A stretch of DNA of 64,000 nt from Pontibacter qinzhouensis (GCF_008017455.1 NZ_VRTY01000012.1:23274-87273); one strand, 5' to 3'; shown: positions 35,701-44,219, numbered from the stretch's first letter. Notes: generated by a model not told the origin, from the letters alone. Made by a program: numbers and translations.

Positions 35701-37289
35701 TTACAGAGCGCATTCTGATAGAGGAGGAACTGAAGCGGGCTAAAGATGTTGCCGAAGAATCGGCGCGTGCCAAAGAGAACTTTCTGGCCAACATGAGCCA
35801 TGAAATCCGGACACCGATGAACGGCATTATGGGTATGGCAGGTTTGCTCGGTAAAACAGAATTAACCCCGGCTCAGAAAAACTACCTCAACATCATTCGG
35901 CACTCATCCGATAACCTGCTGGTCGTGATAAACGATATTCTGGACTTTTCGAAGCTGGAGGCTGGTAAAATTACAATAGAACACATTCCGTTCAACCTAA
36001 GCGATACTGTTACGCAGGCTTACGAAACCCTTAAATACAAGGCAGAAGAAAAGGAGGTCAGCTACAGGTTAAAACCATTTCCGCCCGAACTGGCCACGCT
36101 CATGGGCGACCCGTACCGCCTGAACCAGATTCTGCTGAACCTGCTCAACAATGCCATCAAGTTTACGGAGCAGGGCTTCGTGGAACTTTCGGTAAGGCTG
36201 GTGCACCAAAACGAGGAGTTGCAGGAGCTGGAGTTTATGGTGCAGGACACCGGCATAGGTATTCCGGAAGATAAGCGCGAGAGTATTTTCGAAGGGTTTA
36301 CGCAGGCTTACAGTAGTACAACGCGCAAATATGGAGGCACCGGCCTCGGCCTCAACATCAGTAAAGCACTTGTCGAGATGCAGAAGGGCCATATCTGGGT
36401 CGAGAGCCAGAAAGACAAAGGCAGTAGTTTTAAATTCACGATTCCATACAAAAAAAGTAAGTCTCAAATTAATCCTGAACCTGCGGCCGAGCTTAACTTT
36501 AGCGAGCTCCAGCACCTGCACGTGCTCCTTGCCGAAGACAACGAAGTAAACGTGTTTCTGGCCCGATCGATAATGGAAGAATGGGGTGCCACTGTAGATG
36601 TAGCCCTAAACGGAGTAAAGGCAGTTGAAATGGCTAAGGAACACTATTACGATGTTATTTTAATGGATATCCAGATGCCGGAGCTTAATGGCCTGGATGC
36701 CACACAGCTAATACGCTTGCTGCCAGATCAGAAAAAGGCCAACGTTCCGATTATTGCCCTCACTGCCAATGTCATTAAAGGCGATGCTGAAAAGTACATC
36801 GATGCCGGTATGAATGATTATGTCTCCAAACCATTTCAGGAAGAGGAGTTGTTCCTGAAAATTAAGGCGGCACTACCCGCTGATGCACCTAAAACGATGG
36901 CAGAAGAAGAAAGAGCTGTATACCAGGTGCAGGTGCAGGAAGAGGAGCCAGACCAGCCGCTATACGACCTGTCGTTGCTCGAAAAAATGACCCGTGGCAA
37001 CCAGAACATGATCAGGAGAACGAAGCAGATTTTTGTAGACACAGTACCTAAAACCGTAACGGAACTGGAACTGAAATACAAAGCTGCAGACTGGCCTGGT
37101 GTAAGTGCCACCGCTCATAAACTTAAACCGACCTACGACCTGCTCGGAATCGAAAAATTGCACAAGGTAATCCGCGAAATAGAACTTAACGCCAAGCAAC
37201 AAGCAAACCTCCCGGAAATAGGAGCGCAGGTACAACTGGTGGTGCAGGTATCTGACCAGGTAGTGCAGCAGTTGCAGAAAGAGCTGTAG
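32757..37289 (+). CDS. multi-PAS hybrid histidine kinase with receiver and Hpt domains
   Basis: This 1510-residue soluble sensor kinase holds a whole phosphorelay. About eight PAS-like segments fill residues 15-990, with typical starts such as ILVTDGQGTIVSVND, GIIFIYEPATGKTLYTNSYV, FIVDKDGTFKAANNSA and VICLHDTDGTITFISKS. The kinase core has His1015 in FLANMSHEIRTPMNGIMG, the N-box near NQILLNLLNNAIKFTEQG, DTGIGIPEDKRE and GGTGLGLNISK. The receiver has Asp1304 in DVILMDIQMPELNG, and the C-terminal Hpt has His1454 in ATAHKLKPTYDLLG. No membrane segment is visible, so it senses a cytoplasmic signal, possibly through PAS cofactors. No response regulator with an output domain is adjacent. Confidence 0.94.
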   Translation: MMHDQNQDSALAVLLFEKLQYGILVTDGQGTIVSVNDAFAAYVALPAPAYSYAGKPISSLGEYAFLAQPAVAPGKSAGPVTTRITVDGTDFRCQVVAGIEVAGAGATGIACILSAEDALDTVPQKPDPKQQQTFTDHNPNPVFSVSYEGELLYRNAAAHKLLQQLSAKRQAALGKLLLRKIRKADKDLYTGECVVYLGQSYYNFSVVHDQHHEFVRLYLIDISTKRQAQQALKESQRLVHNIMRTVPGIIFIYEPATGKTLYTNSYVEQVLGYNSVDVAIMGETFLFSIICEDQVEQVRARLQRIAHSPSDDVDELEYKVKDKAGNVRWLACRESVFERNAAGQVTQVIGSAIDITEQKRHTQLLAKQKAFYESILDTISSEIVVFDHELRYKYVNPSAIKEKEVRDWMLGKNNTEFAAFRNLPEERFLHRSKHLKEALEKKAPVQMSETITDEAGAATHVIREINPLIDEKGRVKLLVTSGQDVTALHNAQQEALTSEAYNKAILRAIPDLVFIVDKDGTFKAANNSAYIPMGMTEAELVGKNLRSLLPQQLADQFQEHFDQVLRTGQIATLKHNHDSAKGTIFCETRVLKYDDDTLLMMVRNITEQHENELLLKEKDELLRQIMDNSFNLIYVKDAAGIYSYVNNTFAAYVGRPAEEIIDKTASGVLRQAAQNAAVQETDAKVLRTMCQHTIEEPFTIYNGQEAWLRIVKKPLVARSGEVQILSIATDITEEKQAKLQLQKSEELYRLLSENSKDVICLHDTDGTITFISKSVEDLFGYTQSEMIGMSPFALLHPDDAVQVNSDTLREVLAQKNNTMVDLRLRRKEGEYIWVEVAIKPIVNKEGETYKIQTSFRDISDRKKASEALKSSEKKYRELIKHSQAYILTHDMEGNILSVNPYLLHQLGLAEADVLGKGFQLFFSYTSAQSYQEYLQQFDKVSAAEGLFTITDREGERRYLYCQSYKVQEQGDAPYLIAIAQDITERILIEEELKRAKDVAEESARAKENFLANMSHEIRTPMNGIMGMAGLLGKTELTPAQKNYLNIIRHSSDNLLVVINDILDFSKLEAGKITIEHIPFNLSDTVTQAYETLKYKAEEKEVSYRLKPFPPELATLMGDPYRLNQILLNLLNNAIKFTEQGFVELSVRLVHQNEELQELEFMVQDTGIGIPEDKRESIFEGFTQAYSSTTRKYGGTGLGLNISKALVEMQKGHIWVESQKDKGSSFKFTIPYKKSKSQINPEPAAELNFSELQHLHVLLAEDNEVNVFLARSIMEEWGATVDVALNGVKAVEMAKEHYYDVILMDIQMPELNGLDATQLIRLLPDQKKANVPIIALTANVIKGDAEKYIDAGMNDYVSKPFQEEELFLKIKAALPADAPKTMAEEERAVYQVQVQEEEPDQPLYDLSLLEKMTRGNQNMIRRTKQIFVDTVPKTVTELELKYKAADWPGVSATAHKLKPTYDLLGIEKLHKVIREIELNAKQQANLPEIGAQVQLVVQVSDQVVQQLQKEL

Positions 37290-37423
37290 GTTAAAAAAGA
37301 TGTTTGATACTGGATATAAGGCCTTTTGTTAGTTAAAAGTTGATTTTTATTCTTTCATCCTCTCATTCAAAATTTCTTCCAATCAACCATCTAACAAACA
37401 ACAATCAGCAATGAACAACCAGC

Positions 37424-37481
37424 AATTATTCAAATGAAAATGGCCTTCCAAAGGTTTTAAGGCTATTTTGAGTCAAGGGTA
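37424..37481 (+). repeat. 57-bp element, copy 16
   Basis: Complete copy: AATTATTCAAATGAAAAT, core GGCCTTCCAAAGGTTTTAAG, end GTCAAGGGTA. Its left flank (CAATCAGCAATGAACAACCA) is a simple repeat shared with copy 10. It fills much of the 306-base kinase-helicase gap. Confidence 0.9.
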
Positions 37482-37595
37482 GTGAGTAGCTAACGGGCTC
37501 AACTACAGCTCCTGTAACAGAAAAAAAATTGGTGAGGTGAACTTAGTGCGGGGGCTGCTTATCTTTGTGGCCAGGGAAATGTAAACAGGAACAGC

Positions 37596-40500
37596 ATGTT
37601 TGAAAAGCAACCGGAATTAGAGCAGACGAAGAACCTCAGAGATCATCCTTTTGAGTTTGCGTTCCCATGTTTTTCCTTCGCCAGCCTTACCAGTAGCTTT
37701 ATCCTGCAGCACAGCCTGGTTCCAATTTCCACGGATGCTTTGGAGGTAGCCGATATTCAACCGCAGTTCCTGGAGATAAACTTTGGCTCGTTTGTAAGGC
37801 CGGCAAGCACTATATACTTTCCGCGGGTAGAGGTGAGCCACATTGGGCAAACGCTTGTGCTCTCGTGCGGCTGCCGCACTCCTAAAAAGAAATTATGTGA
37901 ACACCAGGCGCAGGTGCTGTTGCTGCTGATGACCTGCCCCGAAATTCGCGCTTTCTTCGACGAAGACTTGCGCAACCAGAAATTCAGGCAAACCGCCATT
38001 GCTTACGGTCTCGAAAATGAAAAGAACCTGCACGACTTCTTTGACTTGGAGTACGCTGCAAAAGAACTTAGCGTAAAGCCCAGGCTAAAGGAGCTGTTGC
38101 CTGCCGAAAAATTAAACCAGGCTTACCTGAAAGAGCGCCTGCTGCCCCAGCAAAGCAGCCAGCTGCCCGCAGCCATGAAAAAGGAACGGTTGCAGCAGGT
38201 AGTGATCCTGAGCCAGCATAAATTCTACAGCCATTTGTGCCTGGAGCTTTTTGAGGCCCAAACCACGCTAGATGGTAAGCTGAAAAATCCGTTGGTGGCA
38301 GTAGATGCCCTGGACCTGCTCTGGGAAACAGATAAAAGCGAGGAGTTGAAGTTCTTCACCGGCATCTCCAAGTTCCATAAAAACTACAATACCGGCAGAC
38401 CAGCCTCCGACCTGGTTGCCTTAAAAGCCATTTTGCAGAACCCTTTGCAGCTGCCGTTCTACTGCCACAACCCGGCAGTTTCGGCCAACATTACAGCTGC
38501 TTCTGTTGTGCCGGCCAGCGTAAGCCTGCTGCCCATAAACCTGCGGCTGGCGGTAAAAGTAACCGGTCAGTTTTATGAGGTAACAGGGCAACTGGAGGTA
38601 AACGACTATAGTTACGACCTCGAAAAGCTACAACTCCAGTACACCTATTTTGTGCAGTTGCAGGGCATGCTGTACCTTATCGATAACCTCGATTTTCTGC
38701 GGATAATGGAGTTTTTTAAGCAGCACAACAACAAGTTGCTGCTGCACCGGTCTAAGTTCGAGGAGTTCAGGAAAAAGATATTGGCAGAGCTGGAGAATAG
38801 GGTCCACATATCGTATGCCTACCTGAAGCCAGCCACACCCACACAGCTGGAGCAACAGGGCTTTAACCAGGAGTTGGAAAAAATAATTTACCTCTCCGAC
38901 TCCGAAAATTTTGTGCTGCTAACGCCGGTGGTGCGCTACGGGCAGGTAGAGATTCCGGTTCTTTCTAAAAAACAGATTTACGCCACCGATGCCCTTGGCA
39001 ACGCTTTTCTGGTGGAGCGCGATGTAGAGGTAGAGCTGAAGCTGACAGCAGCGCTGCTCCTGCAACACCCTGATTTTAAGTCCCAGCTGCACCGCGACCA
39101 CTTTTCGCTGCACAAAAAAGAGTTTCTGGAAGAGGCCTGGTTTTTAGAAGCTTTTGAAGCCTGGCGAAACCAGAACATTACGATTCTTGGCTTTAACCAG
39201 ATAACCAAGAACAAGCTAAATCCCAACAAACCCAAGATCTCTATTATCGTGACCAGCGGTGTAGACTGGTTCGATACCTCGATAGATGTGCGTTACGGAA
39301 AGCAGCAGGTAACAATAAAGCACTTGTACAAGGCCATCCGGAACAGGAGCAAATATGTGCAGTTAGGCGATGGTACCCTGGGTATTTTGCCGGAAGAGTG
39401 GCTGCAGAAACTGGCTGGTTATTTTAAGGCAGGCGAGGTGGTAGAGGAGCAACTCCGTACCCCAAAAATTAACTTTTCAGGCATAGCCGCCTTGTATGAG
39501 CAGGAGCTCCTGACAAATGAGGTAAAGGAAGAGCTGGCCCTGTACCGCGCCAAATTTACCAACTTCGAAACCATAAAAGAGGTGGCGGTGCCCCCGGAGC
39601 TGCAGGCTACGCTACGGGAGTATCAGAAACAAGGCCTTAACTGGCTTAATTTTCTGGATGAAATGAATTTTGGCGGTTGCCTGGCCGATGATATGGGGCT
39701 CGGGAAAACATTACAGATTATCTCATTTATTTTGTCGCAGCGCCAGAAACGGCAGCACAACACTAACCTGGTGGTCGTACCGACTTCGCTTATCTTTAAC
39801 TGGCAGGCCGAGGTCGAAAAGTTTGCACCCACGCTCCGGCTCCTGACAGTTTACGGGGCAGGCCGAACAACAAATACCGACGAATTTGACCAGTACGAGA
39901 TCATCCTTACTTCGTATGGCACCTTACTCTCCGATATCAGGTTTTTAAAGCACTACCGGTTCAATTACATTTTCCTGGATGAGTCGCAGAACATCAAAAA
40001 CCCCGATTCGCAGCGGTTTAAGGCAGCGCGGCTACTGCAATCGCGGAACAAAGTAGTGCTAACCGGCACGCCTGTCGAGAACAACACCTTCGATGTGTAC
40101 GGTCAGTTTGCCTTTGCCTGCCCCGGCTTGCTGGGTACAAAGCAGCATTTTAAGGAGCATTATTCCTCTCCCATAGATAAATTTAAAGATGGCAAGCGGG
40201 CACTTGAACTGCAGAAAAAAATTGCTCCGTTTATGTTGCGGCGCACCAAACAGCAGGTAGCTTCAGAACTTCCCGAGAAAACCGAAATGGTAATTTATTG
40301 CGAGATGGGGGAGGAGCAGCGGCGCATTTACGATGCCTGCGAAAGAGACGTGCGCGATTTTCTGCTGAACCTGCAGGAAGAAAACCTGCCTAAAACCAGC
40401 ATGCAACTGCTGCAGGGGCTCACCAAGCTCCGGCAAATCTGCAATTCGCCTGCTCTGCTACCCGGCGAGTTAGATTATGGCCAGGCTTCTTCTAAACTAG

Positions 40501-40991
40501 ACACGCTGCTGGAGCAGCTGGAAACAAAGGCCAGCGATCACAAAATTGTGGTGTTCTCGCAGTTTGTGGGTATGCTGAACTTAATTGCCAAAGCCTTAGA
40601 AGCCAAGGGAATGGCTTATGAATACCTGAGCGGCAAAACACGTAACAGAGCAGCTGTGGTGGAGTCGTTTCAGGGTAACAGTGCGGTGCGGGTGTTCCTG
40701 ATAAGCCTGAAAGCCGGCGGCACGGGCCTTAATCTAACCGAAGCAGATTATGTGTATCTGGTAGATCCCTGGTGGAACCCTGCCGTAGAGAACCAGGCCA
40801 TAGACCGGACGTACCGCATCGGGCAGAAAAAGAATGTGGTGGCCGTTCGCCTGATCTGCCCCGATACCATTGAAGACAAAATCAGGAAGCTACAGGAGTC
40901 TAAAAAGCAGCTGGTGCAGGACCTGGTAAAAACCGACTCCTCTATTTTTAAATCGCTCACCAAAAAAGATCTGCTTGGGCTGCTGGGTTGA
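37596..40991 (+). CDS. SWIM zinc-finger SNF2-family helicase
   Basis: This 1131-residue protein is a SNF2/Rad54-like DNA translocase. The N-terminus has a SWIM zinc finger, Cys91-x-Cys93-x7-Cys101-x-His103 in CGCRTPKKKLCEHQ. The long middle part is an accessory region typical of bacterial SNF2 proteins. The ATPase core starts near residue 660: motif I ADDMGLGKTLQII (about 698), motif II FLDESQNIKN (Asp795), LTGTPVENN, and the second RecA lobe with LRRTKQQVASELPEK, SQFVGMLNLI, SLKAGGTGLNLTEADYV and NQAIDRTYRIGQ. The DESQ form of the DEAH box is normal in this family. A TATCTTTG -7-like element at 37560 precedes it. Its role is DNA- or transcription-related, but the target is unknown. Confidence 0.93.
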   Translation: MFEKQPELEQTKNLRDHPFEFAFPCFSFASLTSSFILQHSLVPISTDALEVADIQPQFLEINFGSFVRPASTIYFPRVEVSHIGQTLVLSCGCRTPKKKLCEHQAQVLLLLMTCPEIRAFFDEDLRNQKFRQTAIAYGLENEKNLHDFFDLEYAAKELSVKPRLKELLPAEKLNQAYLKERLLPQQSSQLPAAMKKERLQQVVILSQHKFYSHLCLELFEAQTTLDGKLKNPLVAVDALDLLWETDKSEELKFFTGISKFHKNYNTGRPASDLVALKAILQNPLQLPFYCHNPAVSANITAASVVPASVSLLPINLRLAVKVTGQFYEVTGQLEVNDYSYDLEKLQLQYTYFVQLQGMLYLIDNLDFLRIMEFFKQHNNKLLLHRSKFEEFRKKILAELENRVHISYAYLKPATPTQLEQQGFNQELEKIIYLSDSENFVLLTPVVRYGQVEIPVLSKKQIYATDALGNAFLVERDVEVELKLTAALLLQHPDFKSQLHRDHFSLHKKEFLEEAWFLEAFEAWRNQNITILGFNQITKNKLNPNKPKISIIVTSGVDWFDTSIDVRYGKQQVTIKHLYKAIRNRSKYVQLGDGTLGILPEEWLQKLAGYFKAGEVVEEQLRTPKINFSGIAALYEQELLTNEVKEELALYRAKFTNFETIKEVAVPPELQATLREYQKQGLNWLNFLDEMNFGGCLADDMGLGKTLQIISFILSQRQKRQHNTNLVVVPTSLIFNWQAEVEKFAPTLRLLTVYGAGRTTNTDEFDQYEIILTSYGTLLSDIRFLKHYRFNYIFLDESQNIKNPDSQRFKAARLLQSRNKVVLTGTPVENNTFDVYGQFAFACPGLLGTKQHFKEHYSSPIDKFKDGKRALELQKKIAPFMLRRTKQQVASELPEKTEMVIYCEMGEEQRRIYDACERDVRDFLLNLQEENLPKTSMQLLQGLTKLRQICNSPALLPGELDYGQASSKLDTLLEQLETKASDHKIVVFSQFVGMLNLIAKALEAKGMAYEYLSGKTRNRAAVVESFQGNSAVRVFLISLKAGGTGLNLTEADYVYLVDPWWNPAVENQAIDRTYRIGQKKNVVAVRLICPDTIEDKIRKLQESKKQLVQDLVKTDSSIFKSLTKKDLLGLLG

Positions 40992-41089
40992 AGCCGTTTG
41001 CAAAGTATGTCCAAAAATTGCTTCCTGAAAACGAAGCAAACGCAGAAAAGTACTGCTACTTTTGCCCTGGTTCTTTTCTGAATGATAAC

Positions 41090-41716
41090 ATGAATATTCA
41101 ATCTGTTTTAGAGTTGATTGGTACCTTTGTATTTGCCATGTCGGGAGCACTGGCGGTGGGCGAAAAAGGGCAGGAGCACGACTGGTTTGGTGCCAGCTTT
41201 ATTGGTTTTGTTACGGCTATTGGCGGCGGTAGCCTCCGCGATGTGCTGCTGGGAAGCTACCCCCTGGTATGGGTGCAGGATGTGCGCCTGCTGTACATTA
41301 TTCTGGCAGGTATTGTGTGTGCCGGTCTGTTTTATCCTTTCGTTATAAAATTGCGCCGCACTTTCCAGTTGTTCGATACCCTGGGCATAGCGCTTTTTAC
41401 GATTGTAGGCACAGAAAAAGCCATTCGCTTAGGTTTTAGTGCTGAAGTAGCAGTAATTATGGGTATGTTTTCGGCGGTGATGGGAGGTGTGCTCCGCGAT
41501 ATGCTCACAAACGAGATTCCGGTGCTTTTCCGGAAAGAGATTTATGCCAGTGCCTGTATGGCAGGTGCCATACTGTACCTGGTGCTGTATGACCTGGGCC
41601 TGGAGCGAAATACTACTTTTCTGGCTTCGGTTATTTTTATCATCGTCATCAGGTTGCTGGCTCTGAAGTATAACCTTAGCCTTCCAAAATTTGGCCGCCA
41701 CCCGAAGCAATTATAA
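41090..41716 (+). CDS. TRIC-channel family (UPF0126) membrane protein
   Basis: This 208-residue inner-membrane protein has about seven hydrophobic segments and the internal duplication of the UPF0126/TRIC family, related to trimeric intracellular cation channels. Paired motifs are VTAIGGGSLRDVLLGSYPLVW in the first half (shortened here to the GGGSLRD core) and FSAVMGGVLRDMLTNEIPVLF in the second (GGVLRD core). I start at 41090 because MNIQSVLELIGTFVFAMSGA begins the family; the frame is open from 40988 but adds a non-hydrophobic leader overlapping the helicase stop. TACTTTTG at 41057 fits a -7 element. The natural ion or solute is unknown. Confidence 0.88.
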   Translation: MNIQSVLELIGTFVFAMSGALAVGEKGQEHDWFGASFIGFVTAIGGGSLRDVLLGSYPLVWVQDVRLLYIILAGIVCAGLFYPFVIKLRRTFQLFDTLGIALFTIVGTEKAIRLGFSAEVAVIMGMFSAVMGGVLRDMLTNEIPVLFRKEIYASACMAGAILYLVLYDLGLERNTTFLASVIFIIVIRLLALKYNLSLPKFGRHPKQL

Positions 41717-41734
41717 GCCAATTTTACAGGACCG

Positions 41735-41791
41735 ACCCTTGGCCTTCCGAAGCTGATTTTGCTTTGGAAGGCCATTTTTATGTAAATAATT
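41735..41791 (-). repeat. 57-bp element, copy 17, with strong hairpin
   Basis: ACCCTT, then GGCCTTCCGAAGC (41741-41753), TGATTTT, GCTTTGGAAGGCC (41761-41773), then ATTTTTATGTAAATAATT. The arms pair over 13 bases with one G-T pair. It probably ends transcription of the TRIC-family gene. Confidence 0.9.
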
Positions 41792-41883
41792 GATGTTACG
41801 CTCGTTTATCAGTAAGACTTTTATAAGTTTAGCTCCGGCTGTCTTGGCAACTGTTTCATCCGGTGCCCTTAGGCTTTACTGTT

Positions 41884-42060
41884 GCATTGTTGTGGCTCCG
41901 AGCGCTCAAGGCTGGGGAAGGGCCCCTATATTAGCGAGGCCTCCTTCTCGGGCATCGCGCTGCTGCATCTTTCCTGTCCGCAGGCGGGCTGCCGTTCCCG
42001 CGGCACCGGAAACCTGCAAAGGCGCTCAACCCGAGAACTGGTATCAAGTGCTACGAGCCT
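41884..42060. other. GC-rich block of unknown origin
   Basis: About 170 bases, far richer in G and C than the flanks, rich in short palindromes (GAGCGCTC, GGGGAAGGGCCCC, CCTGTCCGCAGG, GCCGTTCCCGCGGC). Open frames through it have no recognisable product. It may be a structured RNA, a remnant of an inserted element or a decayed gene. Confidence 0.45.
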
Positions 42061-42338
42061 CAGCTACACCGCCAGTAAATTAATTTATAGGTTTGGGAGA
42101 ATAAAATTTAACAGAATATCCTTAGTGCGTAACATCAATAAATAATTTGAATACACTGCTATACAACCTGATGCTGCGCCAAATTTAAAACGCCTAGTCT
42201 GGCAGCTCGGAGCAGCCTATAACAGTTATAGCACGTAACCCTAGCCTCAGCAGGTGCACCTGACAGAGGTTCTTGCGCTGTAGCTGCTGCCTAAATTAAG
42301 TTGTGAAAGCAGCTATCTGTATGCCAGGGTTTACTACG

Positions 42339-42396
42339 AATTAATAGAATGAAAACAGCCTTCCGAAGGTTTTTTATTTAAATTCATCCAAGGGTC
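42339..42396 (+). repeat. 57-bp element, copy 18
   Basis: Complete copy: AATTAATAGAATGAAAAC, core AGCCTTCCGAAGGTTTTTTA, end ATCCAAGGGTC. Confidence 0.9.
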
Positions 42397-42492
42397 AAGC
42401 TATCTTTCACTGCATCTGCCCACGTTCCCCAGCTTTCTAACTAGACCTATATTGAACAAAAATAAAATTTATGAATCTTTTTTGGAAAATAC

Positions 42493-42522
42493 TTGTATAT
42501 ACATTAAATGTACATACATTTG
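42493..42522 (+). promoter_or_regulatory. promoter with overlapping operator, yceI-mhq cluster
   Basis: TTG (42493-42495), exactly 19 bases, TACATTTG (42515-42522) is a perfect Bacteroidota promoter. Over it lies an inverted repeat TGTATATACAT (42494-42504), TAA, ATGTACATACA (42508-42518) with one mismatch in 11. A repressor bound here would block polymerase. MarR- or HxlR-type regulators of quinone/electrophile genes are the likely class. Confidence 0.7.
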
Positions 42523-42567
42523 TATGGTAGATAAACACAACTTATAACCATTAAAAATAAAAAGATC

Positions 42568-43104
42568 ATGGCACTAGTTAAATGGGCAATAGACCCCACA
42601 CACTCAGAAGTACAGTTCAAAGTAAAGCACCTGATGATAACCACTGTTACCGGTTATTTCGAGAAGTTTAATGCAGAGGCTGAAACTGAAGACGATCAGT
42701 TTACTGCTCCTCAAAATATTGTGTTCACGGCAGATGTAAATTCTATCAGCACGAACAACGAGCAGCGTGACACGCACCTTAAATCTGCTGATTTTTTTGA
42801 AGCGGAAAAATTCAATGAGATTAAGTTTGTAGGTAATAAATACGAAGCAACTGGTGGCAGCGACTTTAAACTGCACGGCGACCTTACCATAAAAGGCACT
42901 ACAAAGCCTGTAACTGTTCAGGTGGAGTTTGGTGGCATCGTGGTAGACCCTTACGGTCAGACAAAGGCCGGATTTACGGTATCAGGTAAAATCAGCCGCA
43001 AAGAGTTTGGCCTTACCTGGAATGCAGTAACAGAAGCAGGCAGTGTTGTGGTGAGCGACGAAATTAAGCTGCAAGCCGAAATTCAGCTGGTAAAGCAGGC
43101 TTAG
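42568..43104 (+). CDS. YceI-family lipid-binding protein
   Basis: This is a 178-residue single-domain YceI protein, an extended lipocalin-like barrel known to bind polyisoprenoids or quinone-like lipids. The pattern is complete: VKWAIDPTHSEVQFKVKHLM, TGYFEKFNAEAE, DVNSISTNNEQRDTHLKSAD, LHGDLTIKGTTKPVTVQVEF and GFTVSGKISRKEFGLTWNAV. There is no signal peptide, so this member is cytoplasmic, unlike E. coli YceI. It is the first gene behind the palindrome-controlled promoter. A quinone- or lipid-scavenging task fits the neighbouring dioxygenase and hydrolase genes. Confidence 0.93.
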   Translation: MALVKWAIDPTHSEVQFKVKHLMITTVTGYFEKFNAEAETEDDQFTAPQNIVFTADVNSISTNNEQRDTHLKSADFFEAEKFNEIKFVGNKYEATGGSDFKLHGDLTIKGTTKPVTVQVEFGGIVVDPYGQTKAGFTVSGKISRKEFGLTWNAVTEAGSVVVSDEIKLQAEIQLVKQA

Positions 43105-43107
43105 CCA

Positions 43108-43162
43108 GGGCAGCAGCAGCAGTAGAGCCTGCTGCCTGTAAGCAGGGAGCTACTGCTGCCCC
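43108..43162 (+). terminator. hairpin after yceI
   Basis: GGGCAGCAGCAGCAGTAG (43108-43125) pairs with CTACTGCTGCCCC (43150-43162), with a bulge. There is no T-run, so it may only attenuate transcription into the next gene or protect the yceI transcript end. Confidence 0.4.
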
Positions 43163-43249
43163 GCAACAGCTGGTGCCACGTACAATTATAACCAATCGCC
43201 GGATCTGTTTTTTTGCGTATAAAATCTGGCTATCAATAAGTTTGAGATC

Positions 43250-44185
43250 ATGGAAAATAAAATATTAGGCCTGCACCACATTACGGCCATTGCCGGAAAG
43301 GCAAAACAAAATCTCGATTTTTATACAAATATACTAGGGCTTCGACTGCTTAAAAAAACAGTTAATTTCGACGATCCGGGTACTTACCATTTGTACTATG
43401 GCGATGAGCGTGGGAGTGCCGGTACCATCCTTACTTTTTTCCCTTACGAAGGCGCACACCTGGGTACAGCAGGCCCGGGAATGGCTACGCACATAAGTTA
43501 TGCGGTGCCTGCAGGTAGCCTCGATTTCTGGAAAAACCGTTTCGAAGCTTTCAGAGTAAAAGTGGGCAAATCTGCCGAGAAGTTTGGGGAGCAGTACCTG
43601 CCTTTTCAGGACCCTGACGGGCTGCAACTGGAGCTGGTAGAGCCCAGGGTTGCCGATACACGCGCCCCCTGGACTACAGCTGAAGTAGGAGCCGATGTGG
43701 CCACCCGAGGATTTCATGCTGTAACCTTAACCTTGCGCAACATAAAGGCAACAGCAGCCATCCTGACGGATATATTTGAATACAAGCTTGTGGCGCAGGA
43801 AGGTAATGTGTACCGCTACGCTACAGAAGCTGTTCCACATGCCGCCATTATAGACCTGGTGGAGGCCCCCGGTGCTACAAGAGGAGAGGGGGGAGCCGGA
43901 ACAAACCACCATATTGCGTTTCGGGTTAAAGATGAAGAGGTGCTGATGCAGTTCCGTAAAAAAGTAGCGGCCGGTGGTTTTAACATTACAGAAAAAATAG
44001 ACCGCAATTATTTTTACTCTCTATACTTCAGAGAGCCGGGTGGTGTCTTGTTCGAAATCGCAACCGATAACCCTGGTTTTGGCATAGATGAGCCTTTCGA
44101 TCAGTTAGGATCCAGCTTACTCCTGCCGCCGCAATACGAGTCGAGGCGAGCTGCCATAGAGGCTATTTTGCCGAAACTGGATTAG
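43250..44185 (+). CDS. ring-cleaving (glyoxalase-fold) dioxygenase, MhqO-like
   Basis: This 311-residue protein has two vicinal-oxygen-chelate modules. The first starts ILGLHHITAIAGKAKQNLDF with the metal-ligand His region, followed by LLKKTVNFDDPGTYHLYYGD and MATHISYAVPAGSLDFWKNR; the second starts near residue 154 with GFHAVTLTLRN and continues with NHHIAFRVKDEEVL and VLFEIATDNPGFGIDEP. It matches the MhqO/MhqA group, which open hydroquinone or quinone-derived rings. In Bacillus these genes are induced by quinones through MhqR. The hydrolase gene follows after 34 bases, probably in one transcript. Confidence 0.9.
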   Translation: MENKILGLHHITAIAGKAKQNLDFYTNILGLRLLKKTVNFDDPGTYHLYYGDERGSAGTILTFFPYEGAHLGTAGPGMATHISYAVPAGSLDFWKNRFEAFRVKVGKSAEKFGEQYLPFQDPDGLQLELVEPRVADTRAPWTTAEVGADVATRGFHAVTLTLRNIKATAAILTDIFEYKLVAQEGNVYRYATEAVPHAAIIDLVEAPGATRGEGGAGTNHHIAFRVKDEEVLMQFRKKVAAGGFNITEKIDRNYFYSLYFREPGGVLFEIATDNPGFGIDEPFDQLGSSLLLPPQYESRRAAIEAILPKLD

Positions 44186-44219
44186 CACAAAACCGCGCAA
44201 TCTTTTAAAATACGACTGC

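Noticed and set aside
41790..42083. 97-codon plus-strand frame across the GC-rich block
   Set aside because: Odd Cys/Arg/Pro-rich product caused by base composition; not a plausible protein.
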